From Lumbricus terrestris (lineage: Eukaryota > Annelida > Clitellata > Crassiclitellata > Lumbricidae), in contig OX457053.1 of the NCBI GenBank assembly GCA_949752735.1, positions 30,346,563-30,410,562 of the forward strand: a stretch of DNA of 64,000 nucleotides. Reading direction: 5' to 3'. The position numbers and the translations under genes were made by a program. Below are positions 31,470-43,284 of the stretch, piece after piece. Each line of letters opens with the position of its first letter. Position 1 is the stretch's first letter. The notes beneath the pieces are model-generated. The model saw only the letters and a program-made list of their open reading frames with translations, ran no database searches and was not told the DNA's origin.

Positions 31470-31610
31470 CTCAGTGGCTGATCCCTCCGCGGAGAGGAAT
31501 TTGTTCAAGCCTCAAGGAAAAGAAGACTGTCTTCAACATGACTTTGGTTGGTCGGCTAATACACATCGTAGGCCTACATGCGCGTTAAGCTTTATCAAAT
31601 CTCATTCATT
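31470..31610 (+). pseudogene. LINE reverse transcriptase 3' end, 3' part of split copy
   Basis: After the transposon the pol tail resumes as SVADPSAERNLFKPQGKEDC. Joining it to KRIRVA at 29625 restores the expected RVADP tail, which shows that the transposon entered an existing LINE copy. Confidence 0.7.
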
Positions 31611-31803
31611 TATTCGCTTACTAATCTAATCCATTCAGCTGTTCAGCTATAATCAATGTTGCCTCCCACTATATATATCGACCTGCTGGAACAGCGCTTC
31701 GATTTATCGCTGACAGACGTATATCTAACCTGCGCACTTGTCTCAATTAGGTCCTATTAATAAAAGGGATAAATAGGAAATATATAGGCCTATAGATCTA
31801 CTC

Positions 31804-32267
31804 CAGTGGCGGCGCCAGGATTTCAGTTTGGGGGGCTGAATCCTCGCGGAGGAAATTTTTCATTTTCATTCGCCAAAAATTTCTGACGACCTTTTTTAGT
31901 CATCTGGTCGAAATCTCATAGAAATTTTTCCCATTTCCATCTCCCTAAATTTCTGACGACCTTTTTTAAAGGAAATTTTCTGTTTTCGTCCGCCAAAATT
32001 TCTCATTGCCTTTTTTAGTTGTCAGGTCGAAATCCCCAGGAAATATATGTTCTAGGCATCTGGTCTAAATCTCATAGAAATTTTTTCCATTTCCATCTGC
32101 CTAAATTTCTGACGACCTTTTTTAGTCATTTGATCTAAATCATCCCATGCATATGCTTCGGTTTTTTTTGGGGGGGGCTAATCATAGAAATATTTCATTC
32201 TTACATGTAAAAAATCTGATGGCCTTCTTTAGGGGGTTTAGCCCCTAGACCCCTGGCGCCGCTACTG
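31804..32267. mobile_element. hAT-type MITE, CAGTGGCGGCGCCAGG ends, 464 bp
   Basis: Left CAGTGGCGGCGCCAGG and right CCTGGCGCCGCTACTG are inverse with one mismatch. Flanks ATCTACTC (31796-31803) and ATATACTC (32268-32275) are an 8-bp duplication with one change. The interior has three copies of the GACGACCTTTTTTAGTCAT core. No coding capacity. Confidence 0.85.
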
Positions 32268-32330
32268 ATATACTCGCCGTACCAAAATTCGTTGTCGCAT
32301 GCAAAGTGGGCCAAGTCATCCTGAACAATT

Positions 32331-32513
32331 CTAAACCCATCCTCTCATGATTCCTCTTGTGCCGAATGAGTTCATTTCGTCCAGCAAGATGATGAGGCTA
32401 TCGTGTTTGATGGTATCAAATGCCTTGGACAGATCAAAGAATACACAAATTATAATGAATTTTGCAATCGCAAACTCTTTCTTTATAACGGAATAAGCAG
32501 TGGAATGGCGTTC
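32331..32513 (-). pseudogene. LINE reverse transcriptase palm fragment
   Basis: An open frame without a start codon reads ERHSTAYSVIKKEFAIAKF, then CVFFDLSKAFDTIKHDSLII, then LLDEMNSFGTRG up to a stop. FDLSKAFDTIKHD is the A-block of non-LTR reverse transcriptases (catalytic Asp in FDLSKAFD). It is a fragment of a different LINE from those at 311 and 29335. Confidence 0.8.
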
Positions 32514-33477
32514 CCATAGCCTAAGCTATAATTGTAGGCCTATAGTCTTGTCTATCGGCTTTCCCGGAATTTAGATAGTCTATCATTCTGAGCTTTTATT
32601 TAATTTTATGTCCGATAAGCAGGTTAATTTAGATATATCGGTTTTATTCGTCATGTCATGGTAGGCATATATAGTTAACATAAATATTATTTAAAAATAT
32701 GAGAAATAATCATTAACAATTGTCGAGGTCTCAAGAACAATAGCCTATCAGTATAGTTAACAATTTATTGAGTAGCCTATGCCTTGCTGATCGGTTGAGA
32801 TAAGTTAACAGCGATTGTTTTAATTGGGACATGCAATTAGGCCTAGTCTTAAAGTTCGCAGGATTTTGTGGTTAGCCTATAGCCTAAGACTAAAGATTGG
32901 GCTTATCTCTGGGATTTAAATCTACATAATTATAATGGGGTATATTATGATAAACGTTGAACTTGCTGCAGTAGGGTTATTCAATGATTAGAATTAGTAG
33001 CTTAATGTTTGTTGGAGGATGATATCATCCGCCATCCTATGTCGAACAGAGTGAACAAACGGATGATAATCCAATAGGCTATGTAGAGTAGCCTAAATTC
33101 ATAAGCAACAGTCGTATAGGTTATCTAATAGCAATCTCTATAACCATACCATGAGCTCTAGAGAGTATTTAGGCCTAATCAGTTGGATTGGGTATTCGGT
33201 AGCATGTTTATATAATCGCCCACTTTCAAAAGTTAGATTTGTGAATTTGTTCAAGTAGACCCGTGTCTTATCGTACTCACATTTTTAGTAGAACGTTAGT
33301 GATCTTTATTCAATTATCTTTTATAGACTACTTTTCAAGTCATAGGGGCCTACCTAGTAGACCTAAAATCGGGGTTTCCATTTTTCATTCCTCTGCGTTA
33401 TGGTTCCTTGGGTTGCGACATTTTTGTCCAAATGAAATCCCGAGTAGAAGTTTCGACAAGGCAATACAATCTCGGTG
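32514..33477. other. Intergenic DNA, nothing identified
   Basis: AT-rich, with many TAGGCCTA-like words and short frames only. No repeat end, RNA gene or coding region recognised. Confidence 0.5.
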
Positions 33478-33485
33478 GTAGGACC

Positions 33486-33792
33486 CAAGGCCGTAGCCAG
33501 GATTTGATTTCGGGGGATGTTTCACTCACCAATTTCCCTTCCCCTAAAAACTGATGACCTTTTTTTTAGTCATCCGGCCGAAATCTTCAAAAGCAGTCAC
33601 CAATTTCCCTTCCGCCAAAAACTTAAAAACTTATGACCTTTTTTAGTCATCCGGCATATTTGGGGGGGGGTGTTTCATGGTTTTATTTCGTGGTTTTTAC
33701 ATCAAGTGTTCGTAAACGCATTATGTTATTTTCCGCATTTTCCATTTCGGGGGGTGTTCAAACACCCAAAACACCCCCTAGCTACGGCCTTG
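33486..33792. mobile_element. hAT-type MITE, CAAGGCCGTAGC ends, 307 bp
   Basis: Left CAAGGCCGTAGCCAGG and right CCTAGCTACGGCCTTG are inverse copies with one difference. An exact 8-bp direct repeat GTAGGACC flanks it (33478-33485, 33793-33800). The interior has two ATGACCTTTTTTTAGTCATC cores and G-rich runs. It is the reference copy for the element at 29626. Confidence 0.9.
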
Positions 33793-33889
33793 GTAGGACC
33801 CTAGCCTGAAATGGTCAAGAACTTTCTGGAACTCCTTCCCCACTCTCCAGCATTCCTCTCTCATCCTAAAGCGGTTTTATTTAGCCGCG

Positions 33890-33965
33890 CTGAGGTCGGG
33901 CCCGGAGTGCCTCTGAGTATTCCCATTGAAGAGGTGTTATACAAATTCACGTATTGAATCATGAA
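33890..33965 (+). mobile_element. SINE tail fragment
   Basis: GGTCGGGCCCGGAGTGCCTC then GAGTATTCCCATTGAAGAGG; a decayed tail of the common SINE. Confidence 0.55.
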
Positions 33966-33999
33966 TGAAGATAAACTGGAATTATAGTCAACAGTATTA

Positions 34000-34193
34000 C
34001 AGGTTTTTTTGAACGTGTAGTTGTACACAAAAAGTGCAGTTCTAAATTGATTTGTGCAGTTGTAGAAGCACTTCTGTACAGTTAAAACTAGTAAAAAAGG
34101 TCATTGTCCTCCGATTGGAAGTAATTTACCATGGATGATGGGAAAGGAAAGAAGCGGTTGTGCAGTTCTAAAAATTCCTTAAAAACAGCCCTG
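34000..34193 (+). mobile_element. hAT-type MITE, CAGGGCT...AACGTG family, 194 bp
   Basis: Starts CAGGTTTTTTTGAACGTG, ends AAAAACAGCCCTG, and is flanked by an exact 8-bp direct repeat CAGTATTA (33992-33999, 34194-34201). Interior as in the copy at 57704. Confidence 0.85.
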
Positions 34194-34795
34194 CAGTATT
34201 ATTTTCTAGTCAATTTAACGTTAAATGCAGCTGTAGCCCTAAGTCGATCACCATTGTTAGCGATGTGTGGTCATCGTCAGTTAATCAGAGCTTATATCAA
34301 TCAGCTATAAATATAACAGTTAACCACATCTCGCCTATATATATAGACTATTATAATGTCAAATACTAACTGCTGAAGTATGCAGATGGCGATTAAGGAT
34401 GTGTGATAAATCTCCCTATTTTATTATACAGTACGGTACACGCCTGAGTTAGATAGACGACGATATAAACAAGAAAGAATGTCAAATATCTCATCAATTT
34501 TAATAAGCTTGTGAGCTCGGCGTATAATGACGTGTGATAATGTGCAACAATTGTTATTATTTCATGAAGTATCCAGTGGCCTAAAGCTTAACAATTTGAC
34601 GAATTGATTGTTTCAACCATAGACCTATGAGTAGACTCTTACCCCCACCCCGAAAAATTCACGCCTAAGATTAAGTGCTACATTTTGGTATTTTAACAAA
34701 TATCTTCGCACTATGACACTAACGGTGCGCAGCGTGAATCAAAGAAATGTCCAGGAATGTTAGAAGGAATCGTCGGTGAAATATAGGTCTATACC

Positions 34796-35147
34796 CATGG
34801 GCGGAATTGGAGATGCCTTAAAAGAATTCTGGGCATATCCTGGAGGGACCACATCAGCAACGAGTTTCAACTCATGAAAAAGAACTTGGGATTTGTTGTT
34901 GGGACGGAGACTTGGTCCAGAACGAGCAGCGCCGACAATATTTTCTCGGCCAAAAAGTTGACGACCTTTTTTAAGTCATTCGATTGAACTTTCGTGAAAA
35001 GAACCATTTTCCACGAAAACATTTCTGAGTCTGGGCCTTTGTGGGAGATAAGCCCGGGAAAAGATACCATTTTCACAGTAAAATATTAATCTGGGACTTC
35101 TTGAGGGAGCATAGCCGCCCCCTAGCCCCTGATAAACTCCGCCCATG
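34796..35147. mobile_element. MITE, CATGGGCGGA ends, about 352 bp
   Basis: Left CATGGGCGGAATT and right AAACTCCGCCCATG pair as TIRs of the family at 25465 and 42282. The flanks (GGTCTATAC, GGCCTACAC) are similar but not exact. Interior core GACGACCTTTTTTAAGTCAT. Confidence 0.7.
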
Positions 35148-36116
35148 GGCCTACACATGTTCTCTACTTCCAGCTTTGCATCTTTCAAACTCTTGCTGAA
35201 AATTTTCACCGCGGCCATTCTGATTGTGCTGCCTTCTGCAATAATTTCTGCGGGGGCCATGGCTGAAAGTTAATTTAAATAGGCCTGTCTATAATAAGCG
35301 GCTTTTCGATTCAAGTGCGCGTAACGAACTTACGATAAACAAGAAAGGCATGCACAAATAGTTTCTCAGGTGTCTATAGCCTAAAGCTTCTAATTTGGAA
35401 TGCTTGTGACGCAGTTTCCAAAACTATGCGCAGAAAATCTCCAAGTAGGCTTTCAGTCAGATGGGAGGTGCAGGAGGCGAAACAATGACCTGACACGTCT
35501 GCAGGCATAGACCTATTATTATTATTATATCTTTCTCATATCGCGTGCACGCTGCGCCGCAAGCTACGGGGATCTCTCTGCCTGCACTGTAGACTCGGAC
35601 CCTTATCATGAAGGAAGCTGGGGTCGGTCTTCGACTGTTCAAGAGGGCGGAACGGTTGAGAGGTCGACTGACAGATAAAGTCGGACCATGTAGCGGCTGT
35701 AGCCTGATCTATTTAATATGATGCAAACGTCAAAGAACACTATGGCCTAGAGGAGCAACATTCAAAGTGCGATTACTGCCGAGCCTTTTGTTTACTTTAA
35801 GAGATTATTATTTAGCCAGATATAATTACATAGGATATAACGTTATATGACGAAGTGACCTATGGATGAAAAAGTAGAGAAGTTAGATGAGAAGACACAA
35901 ACCGTTCTCGACTTATCGTCTCAACTCTGCTAGGCAACACGGCATTGTAATATATTCTGGTCCACTGATATTGAGCTCTCTACCTATATTATAATGACCT
36001 TAAGCACCTATATCCACTGTTTTTCAATTCAAACGCAAATTGAAAGCTTACCTTTTAACTGCACTTGTTTAAGTTATCAAGTATTGTTCCTCTTGTTTGT
36101 TTGCATGTGCACTTGT
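35148..36116. other. Intergenic DNA, no gene seen
   Basis: Short ATT run near 35518. Frames on both strands are short and lack family features. Confidence 0.5.
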
Positions 36117-36287
36117 TATAGCGCCCCTTCAAGCTCTCTACTCAGAGGCGCTCCCGACTACAGAGCAGACACTGCATCGGAGTTTCACGCCGAAGCGCTG
36201 AGCAATTGCAACGCGGCGACTTGAGGTAGTTCGAACCTGCAACCCTTCGGCTGCAAGGTGACGAACTACATCACCACGCCCCACAAT
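36117..36287 (-). mobile_element. tRNA-derived SINE, internally deleted
   Basis: Tail TATAGCGCCCCTTCAAGCTC, CAGAGGCGCTCCCGACTAC and head GTTCGAACCTGCAACCCTTC ... GCGCCCCAC-like end. Part of the body after GAGCAATTGC is missing. Confidence 0.75.
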
Positions 36288-36578
36288 AAGGCACTTGTGC
36301 ATGACTACTATGTTCATGCACTGCATGAATTGTCTATGATTTTTGTGTCTAGTGTGCTTTTACCCATCTTGCGAGGAGTCTTAAGCTCCCAATAAAAATC
36401 AACTGTTGACATTTCACAATAATTATGACTATGAAGATATCATCCATGTAGACTAATTTATAAATTACTGATGTAAATAGGGAATCCCCTTCTCGCGGAA
36501 CCATAATTATTATGTCCCTTTGGGTTTGCCTATAGGCAAGCTGCAACGTGAGTTGATGTCATGACAGTTATAAGTAGC

Positions 36579-36665
36579 CTATATTCATTCATTCATTCAT
36601 TCATTCATTCATTCATTCTTTCATTCATTCATTCATGCATTCATTCTTTCATTCATTCATTCATA
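36579..36665. repeat. ATTC tetranucleotide array
   Basis: Run of CATT units with a few substitutions. Confidence 0.95.
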
Positions 36666-37055
36666 TCAATGTCTTTCAGTTGCTAAGTTTCGCACCCTGT
36701 ACAATTCGCCAGCCCTAGAACATGACCTCGTCTGTTTTCAAGGAGGCTGATATTTCGTCATTTACTGCTACCATATATAGGACCTATATTTTGCTAATTT
36801 ATTTCACCAATATCCAGAAATTGAAGAAACAAGACTCTGACGTAGCTAAACTCGCCGTAGGTCTAGCAGAGTAAAGCGTTCAAGAGAGTTCGAACTAAGC
36901 GTTTGATTTCTTAATTGGTTGACTAATAATTTGGTTGATTAATTGGTTGATTAATTGGTTGATTGATTTATCGATTTTTTATTTTAAAATTTAAGACAAC
37001 TATTCGCATAAAGTTAGTTAGTCTAAATCTGAGTTTCATATTAACATCACATCCA

Positions 37056-37427
37056 CAGGCGTAGGAGGCGGGGTCCTGGAGGGCAAATGGCCCCCAAATT
37101 TCGGGCAAATGTGTTTTTCGGGCAGAACAGGCACGGGCGGACAAACTTTTTTTCCGGGTAACCAGCAAGGGAGGATTTTTCCGGGAACACAGGGGTAAAA
37201 GAGTTATATTTTCTGAAGATGTGTACTAAATTACTAAAAAAATTGTTTTAAGTCATCAATTATTTCGGCTGAAAAATCGAAATGACTAAAAAGGTCATCA
37301 GAAAAATTGGTCAATGAAAAATGTCGGGCGACTCGCGGTCCGCCAAAAAAATGTAAAGTACGTGCACTTTTCGGGCAAAAGTCAAATCTTTGCCTCCCCC
37401 ACTGCCGAATTGTCCCCTACGCCTATG
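37056..37427. mobile_element. TIR element, CAGGCGTAGG ends, about 372 bp
   Basis: Left CAGGCGTAGGAGGC pairs with right CCCCTACGCCTATG. Flanks CACATCCA and CACATCTA are a near-match 8-bp duplication offset by two bases. The interior has ATGACTAAAAAGGTCATCAG, the shared core in reverse, and a G/C-homopolymer-rich border typical of the other families here. Confidence 0.7.
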
Positions 37428-37659
37428 ACCACATCTAAATGATGGATTGGCTTCCTTGGAGCTGCCATGATTCCGCTAACGCTCTACTTTAATTTATGTC
37501 GTCCTGATCGACGCTTCTTACTTTCAAGCAGCGCTATACAAAGACGAGTCAAAGCGAATTACGAATACAACAATTGCTTCAGAATGATTTAACTGTAGGG
37601 CTACAACTTGATGCTAGAAAATGTGGATAAATGATAAATGAAAGATGGATAAATAATAG

Positions 37660-37757
37660 ATGGGTTGATGGATGAATGGATGGATTGGTTAGTCGATTGA
37701 TTGATTGGTTGAATGATTGATTGATTGATTGATTGATAGAATGATTGATTGATTGCG
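37660..37757. repeat. GATT/GATG simple repeat
   Basis: Imperfect ATTG and ATGG units, similar to runs at 21960-22040 and 36900-36970. Confidence 0.85.
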
Positions 37758-37847
37758 TAGTTAATTACGGTCAATGGACAACGACTTTCTTAGAACGGAT
37801 AATATCCTGTGCCTAAATATACATTTTTAAAGTTTTCGCATTTGCTA

Positions 37848-38056
37848 TATAGCGCACCTTCAAGCTCTCTACTCAGAGGCGCTCCCGACTACAGTGTGGC
37901 CACTGAATCTGAGTTTAAAGCCGAAGCGCACGGGCAATGATTGCGTGTGAAGCATTTGCTCAGGTCCATATATACGCGACGGCTTGAGGTGGATTCGAGC
38001 CTGGTACCTTCCGGCTCCAGGACACCGAACCCAACACTACACCACCGCGCCCCACA
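37848..38056 (-). mobile_element. tRNA-derived SINE
   Basis: Minus-strand copy, nearly complete: TATAGCGCACCTTCAAGCTC tail, CAGAGGCGCTCCCGACTACA, body, GTGGATTCGAGCC at the B box and ACACTACACCACCGCGCCCC head. Confidence 0.8.
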
Positions 38057-38727
38057 GTAGGCCTGAGATAACGGCGTTTTAGAGGCGGTTCCAGGATAAA
38101 ATTCAATGAGACATTATCTTCATATTGAGTTATATTGTAGGGCATTTTCTCGCTTTCCGTGGAACGGGAATACAGCGGTTTACAAAAGGGCAAAGACACT
38201 ATTGCGCAACTATTTGGTTAATGACTGCAAAGACATTTAACCTTGTAGGCACTGATTTTATTTTATTTGATTTTATTATTGTTTTTGTGTTTGTTTTTGC
38301 GTTCTTAGTTAAGTTTACTACATTAATTTTCATCTTATCCTGTTCTTTCTTGCCTATTGTTCAATTCATTATGTCAACCGTCTAGCCATCTGTTAAAATT
38401 GATAAGTAATTAGGTGTCCCTGTTAGCGGGATATTCATCCCTTAGGGCCTTCCTTGTTGCCATCCGATTATGTGAAGCATGTTATACTATGTCTATTGTG
38501 TATGTTGATGGTTGGTTACAATAAATGAATTGAATTGAATTGAATTGAGTTTCAAACCCGTGGTCCTCGGGTCAAAAGTGGCCCGCCAGGCCTCAAAAAA
38601 TGGCCCTCATCTCTCAAAGAATTTTTTAAAAATATAGCCTATGAAAAAATTGGCAATATAGACAGGATATAACACATAATTATTTTCTATAGATATTACA
38701 AATTATTTTATTATAACGTCCATAAAT

Positions 38728-38897
38728 CAGTGGCGTAGCCAGGAATTTTTCATGGGGGGGGTTTTATGGCCGAAAACCCTGTTTTTTGCTATTTTTTCTT
38801 ACTTAAATGGAAAAATAACCTTAAAAAATCTTTTTTTCGGAGCCAATGGGGGGGGGGGGGTTTGACCCCAGAAACCCCCCCCTTGCCTACGCCACTG
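38728..38897. mobile_element. hAT-type MITE, CAGTGGCGTAGCC ends, 170 bp
   Basis: Left CAGTGGCGTAGCCAGG and right TTGCCTACGCCACTG are TIRs; exact 8-bp direct repeat CCATAAAT at 38720-38727 and 38898-38905. G-rich run just inside the left end and C-rich run inside the right end. Confidence 0.9.
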
Positions 38898-38998
38898 CCA
38901 TAAATAACATCAAACATTTGAAATTTGAAATCGTTGAAATCGGTTTATTGCACTTCAACTCTGGTTACACAATCATGAATGACTAAGTACAGTACAAA

Positions 38999-39425
38999 CA
39001 GTGGCGTAGCCAGTTATTTTTTCATGGGGGGGCAGTGGGGTGGCAGCTTAAAATGATGGGGTGGCTACCGTTGGCAATTAAAGCGTGCATCGGCATCGGT
39101 ATATTGCCATAGACTATGTATTTTTAGATTTTGGATGTATTACAGTATTGGACATAATACGCATGCAAGCCTCACTAGCTTGTCTGTCCCACAGTGCACT
39201 ATAGTGGCCTGTCCCACTTTCCCATCACCCACCCTATAAGAAGTTGTACAGGAAGTTGTATAAAAAATAAAATAAGTCAGAAATTATATAACATTGTTTA
39301 ATTCTTTATCACTCGTAACAAGTAAAAAGTAAAACAAACGCAGGGATTGGGGGGGCAGCTGGGGGGGCAGCCCTCTCATTTGGGGGGCGGCTGCCCCCCC
39401 TTGCCCCCCCGTAGTTACGCCACTG
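38999..39425. mobile_element. hAT-type MITE, CAGTGGCGTAGCC ends, 427 bp
   Basis: Left CAGTGGCGTAGCCAG and right GTAGTTACGCCACTG; exact 8-bp direct repeat AGTACAAA at 38991-38998 and 39426-39433. It lies 93 bases from the related 170-bp element. Confidence 0.9.
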
Positions 39426-41835
39426 AGTACAAATGCAATTAGGAGCCAGTAAAAGCTAGTAGCTTATACTATCCTGACCCCTCTTTCCAATTAATAATCA
39501 TGAATGATTTCATAAGATACGTATAACTTAACTAGAACTTAATTAAGAAAGCAACAGTGATGAACATAATAATTCCTCTTGGAATGAATTATAATAATGC
39601 TAATACTTATACTATTATCCAAATTATTTATACTAAAAATAATAAAGTAATTATAATAATAACAATAACACTTGTATTAATAATAAAATAATAATACAAT
39701 AATAATAAAATATAAAATAAAAATAATAATAATGACAATATAATAATATTATTAGAAACAGCAACAAATAATGACAGCAGAACTGCATGTCATCACCATA
39801 AGCACCTATGACAGGGTGCATTAACAACAGTGTCAGTCTAGTAAAGAGTACTTCGGAAATTAACATCAGAGTCTTCAGAGATGCATAAGTCGATTATACA
39901 ATTGCAGTTTGCTGTCTACATAATTATATCCAGCAACCCACATAATGATAAAATAAATGATCATTCTATTTTGAATCAATTATAAAATTTTGTATATGCT
40001 TTAGCTAATTAAATTTTAGCATCGTGGTCTCCTAATGTCCTTCAACTAAGAAAAAGTGGCCCTCGTGTCCTCTTACTTACAAAAAGTGGCCCTCAAGTCA
40101 TAAAAGGCTGGGAACCATGGCCACTGGTCTAAACCAAGGGAACAAGCACTTTATGCAGCGCCCTATTTCCCGTAATGCCAGCTGGAGTAATATGTGCTTC
40201 CTTGATCGCTTCAATGAACGAAACTGCTACACCTAATCTGAATAGGTCGTATACGTCAGTATCTTAGTTGAAGGCGCTCTTACATCGCAGATCAATGAAT
40301 CGCAATGAAACCTCACCCAAATGAAACTGGGAGGTTTCCAGGTCTAGAGTTTAGTTGACGTCACTAGCAAATTACTCATCCCTCTTTCTCTCTCGTCGCG
40401 CTAAATTTTATACTCTTGACAAAACTGCTACAGTAGTCATCTGACTATTTTTATGCAAGCTTGGATGTAGGCTTGGAACCCAATAACTTTGATGACTGTG
40501 AACTTTGTTTTTACCGAGCGTGCGGCATATATGATTAAACTTGACAATGTGCCAGCCTCAAAGTTTTTTTCTTCAGCCCTACATGAATTCGATTCGATTC
40601 AATTTATTTCCTGAACCAACATGATACAATATTTATGACAGTGAACGTGTAGGCTATATCTAATATTGTTTGTGGTTATCAATGGGGAGACCCAGAAGGG
40701 ATGAACAATGCAGCTAATAGGACCACACAGTAATCGTGCAATGTAATGCTAAATGTCAATCACGTCCCGAGGAACCTGAATTCCCACCTCTAGCAAAAAC
40801 CACCTAGCCTATAACTTGCGCCCTAGACTGCATCCTTTTGTTCTACCATTTAAAGATGATAGAAATTTTATTCCGAGTGTTCTCTTTGCCGCCTAATAAT
40901 GACAGACATTGTTATATTCACAATATTTTTGCCGTTGTTTATTTTTAATGTGCTTTGACGTGTAACTGGGTGAAGCGGTGTGTCACCTGGATTTGTCTCT
41001 TTTCCTAAATTAAACGAAGATTATTAGGCTATCATGCAAAATAAAAAAGCACAATATCGCATGACATTCATTTCACGCAATTATAAGAACACAAAGATGA
41101 GGAGGAGGAAAAACTTATTAATAGAGGATGAGTGACACAACTTAGCTGCAACCTAATGCATCAAATCAAAAGCAATTAGCCTATATTCTAGTAAAGGTAG
41201 AATAAATTTCTAGCAATCCCTGAAAGTTTCACTTAGGACTTTTCATGGTTGCAAAAGTTACAGCTGTTTAGACTTTCAATTCCGTTTTTTTCAAATTTCC
41301 GCAGATAATGAACGTCACTTGTAGATTTCTGTGCCAAATAGACCTAATATCACTTTTCGCTACGGCCTCAGAATTCTGTTTCACAATTTATGATCGTAAA
41401 GTATAATGGGAGTGTCCACTCCCTGCTTTAACCCGAGCTCGAATTCTTTTTCTGAAGCTCGAGTTCGAGTTGCCATGCTCTGAACGTTGCTTAGGACACT
41501 TAAAATAAGTGGAGTCACTTTAACTTTTTATTGCAGCCTAAATTTTTCAGTTAAATGCATTTTTCAATAATTGGGATAGAATGGTTTATCCCCCGGATAG
41601 CTCTAATGGGCTTAGAATATCCCTTGACACCCTCCTAATTTGTTCAATTTTTAAGAAATCAAATTCCAGAAATTGCTGACTAGTACGAGAAGCGCACATA
41701 GAGAACAAAAGACACGTAAATAACATATGGTACACGTTTATGAAATTGTATACCCATCATTGTCTCTACGTGGTTTAATCTTGCAGCCCCACATGGACAT
41801 GCAAAGGACCAATATTGCAATGTGGGCCCCATGTA
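39426..41835. other. Intergenic DNA, no gene seen
   Basis: AT-rich with AAT-like runs near 39590-39750. GTGGCCCTC words at about 38577-38605 and 40055-40095 (AAAAGTGGCCCTC) suggest the two ends of an older, larger transposon into which the two elements above inserted, but I cannot define its ends. No coding region supported. Confidence 0.45.
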
Positions 41836-42122
41836 CAGGGTGGTCAAGAAAATAATTCCCTAAATAAATATTTGTCAATATTTTGGCCAAAGAAATATTT
41901 TCTAAGCCAAGTTTTACAGGCTTAAAGATAATTCATATTTACGCACAAAAACTGCCAAATTTCACCAACAAATTTGAAACAGAACAAAAGTTATATTACT
42001 TTCAGTGAGTCCACCCACTGTTGTTTGACGATCAAAAGCGAAGCACAAATATAGCGTAGCACAAGTAGCAAAAATAAAATGGTGGCAAAAACCTTAGGGT
42101 ATTACTTTTTTGGCCCGCTCTG
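41836..42122. mobile_element. Mariner-like MITE, CAGGGTGG ends, 287 bp
   Basis: Left CAGGGTGGTCAAGAAAATAA and right TTACTTTTTTGGCCCGCTCTG are diverged inverse copies, each bordered by TA. The interior (TTTTGGCCAAAGAAAT, TTTTACAGGCTTAAAGA, CACCCACTGTTGTTTGACGA) matches the arms of the palindromic element at 47356. Confidence 0.75.
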
Positions 42123-42249
42123 TATGGATCACCTTTATATGACCCATGCTGGTCTTATGATTAATGCCACTGCATGGAGACGATAGTAGGCCTAGAAGAG
42201 TTAGTTGTTGCTCTTGAGACGCGGTCAGAATGAATGAATGAATCAATCA

Positions 42250-42700
42250 GAATTTCTATAGCGCCCCTTCAAGGTACCTACCATGGGCGGAGACTTAGGG
42301 GGCACAGGGGCGGTCCTCCTCAATGGATGTGGTGGGGGAATTCCCATGCATTTGTCCCCCCCCAATCGTTAATCGGTAAGTGTTAGGTCATCATGTACAC
42401 ACTTCACGAAACACGCGGTGAACAACAAACGAGACGAGGTGATGAAAAATATTTTTAAAAGTCATTTACTTTTTTTGGCAGAGAAAATTAGCTTTTCCAT
42501 CGACATTTCGAACGGATGACTGACTAAAAAAGGTCGTCAGAAATTTTGGCCGGCAAAAATATGGAAAATTTTCGTCGGCGGCTCAGCCATTCGTCCGCCC
42601 AAAATCTAATTTTCGGCCGCCTTTTCGTCCCCCGCAAATCTCCGCCCATGGTACCTACTCAGAGGCGCTCCCGGCTGAGGCCATGCGAAAAAACCACAGT
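42250..42700 (-). mobile_element. SINE tail split by a MITE
   Basis: TCTATAGCGCCCCTTCAAGG (ending near 42274) resumes after the insertion as CTCAGAGGCGCTCCCGGCTG (from 42658). Removing the MITE and one copy of GTACCTAC restores the tail, an empty-site proof of the insertion. Confidence 0.85.
42282..42650. mobile_element. hAT-type MITE, CATGGGCGGAG ends, 369 bp
   Basis: Left CATGGGCGGAGACTT and right AAATCTCCGCCCATG; exact 8-bp direct repeat GTACCTAC at 42274-42281 and 42651-42658, inserted in a SINE tail. Interior core GACTAAAAAAGGTCGTCAG. Confidence 0.9.
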
Positions 42701-43221
42701 CTTCACTCTTCACCAGTTTGTGAACTTGAGAACAGCTTAGGAGGTGTCACAATGAAGGGCAGCCAAATGTTAGGTGTGAAAGTATGACGCGTATTCTGTG
42801 TTGTCGATCATTGTCGAAGGTGTTAGGATCGCGTGTTTTGACAACGGGATTCACAGAAACGTCCAAGTCATCAGTGACATAGCTGTAGGCCTGTAACAGG
42901 CTTCGTTGTCGTCTGCTATGGGTCGGTCTATCAAGAGAGTATGCGTCAAGTACATACTTGCCGTTTCGTCGAAAGTACCTACAGCGTTGTACTCTTAGAA
43001 ACGTTTGTGGTTGGAAGAATTGACTGCAGGAGGTTCAATATTATCGTTTGCGACGCTGCATACTTGCGTGCTTAGCAACTTCTAAGATAATTATACAGTT
43101 AATAATTAGTATTATTATCAGAGCGAGCTCATCCTCCCACCCTCCTTGCATTCCAGTATTTCATTGACCGGCGTCATATTGCACCTGTGTGTGTATGTGT
43201 GTGTTTTCCTTTCTGTGTGTC

Positions 43222-43235
43222 TGTCAATTGACTGC

Positions 43236-43268
<33 letters not shown>

Positions 43269-43284
43269 GCCTGCCTGTCTGTCT
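43222..43284. repeat. TGTC tetranucleotide array
   Basis: CTGT units, with a similar array at 43589-43650 into which a MITE has inserted. Confidence 0.95.

Noticed and set aside
34867..35260. Minus-strand frames MKMVSFPGL... and MAPAEIIAEG...
   Set aside because: They lie in or across the MITE at 34796-35147 and have no family features.
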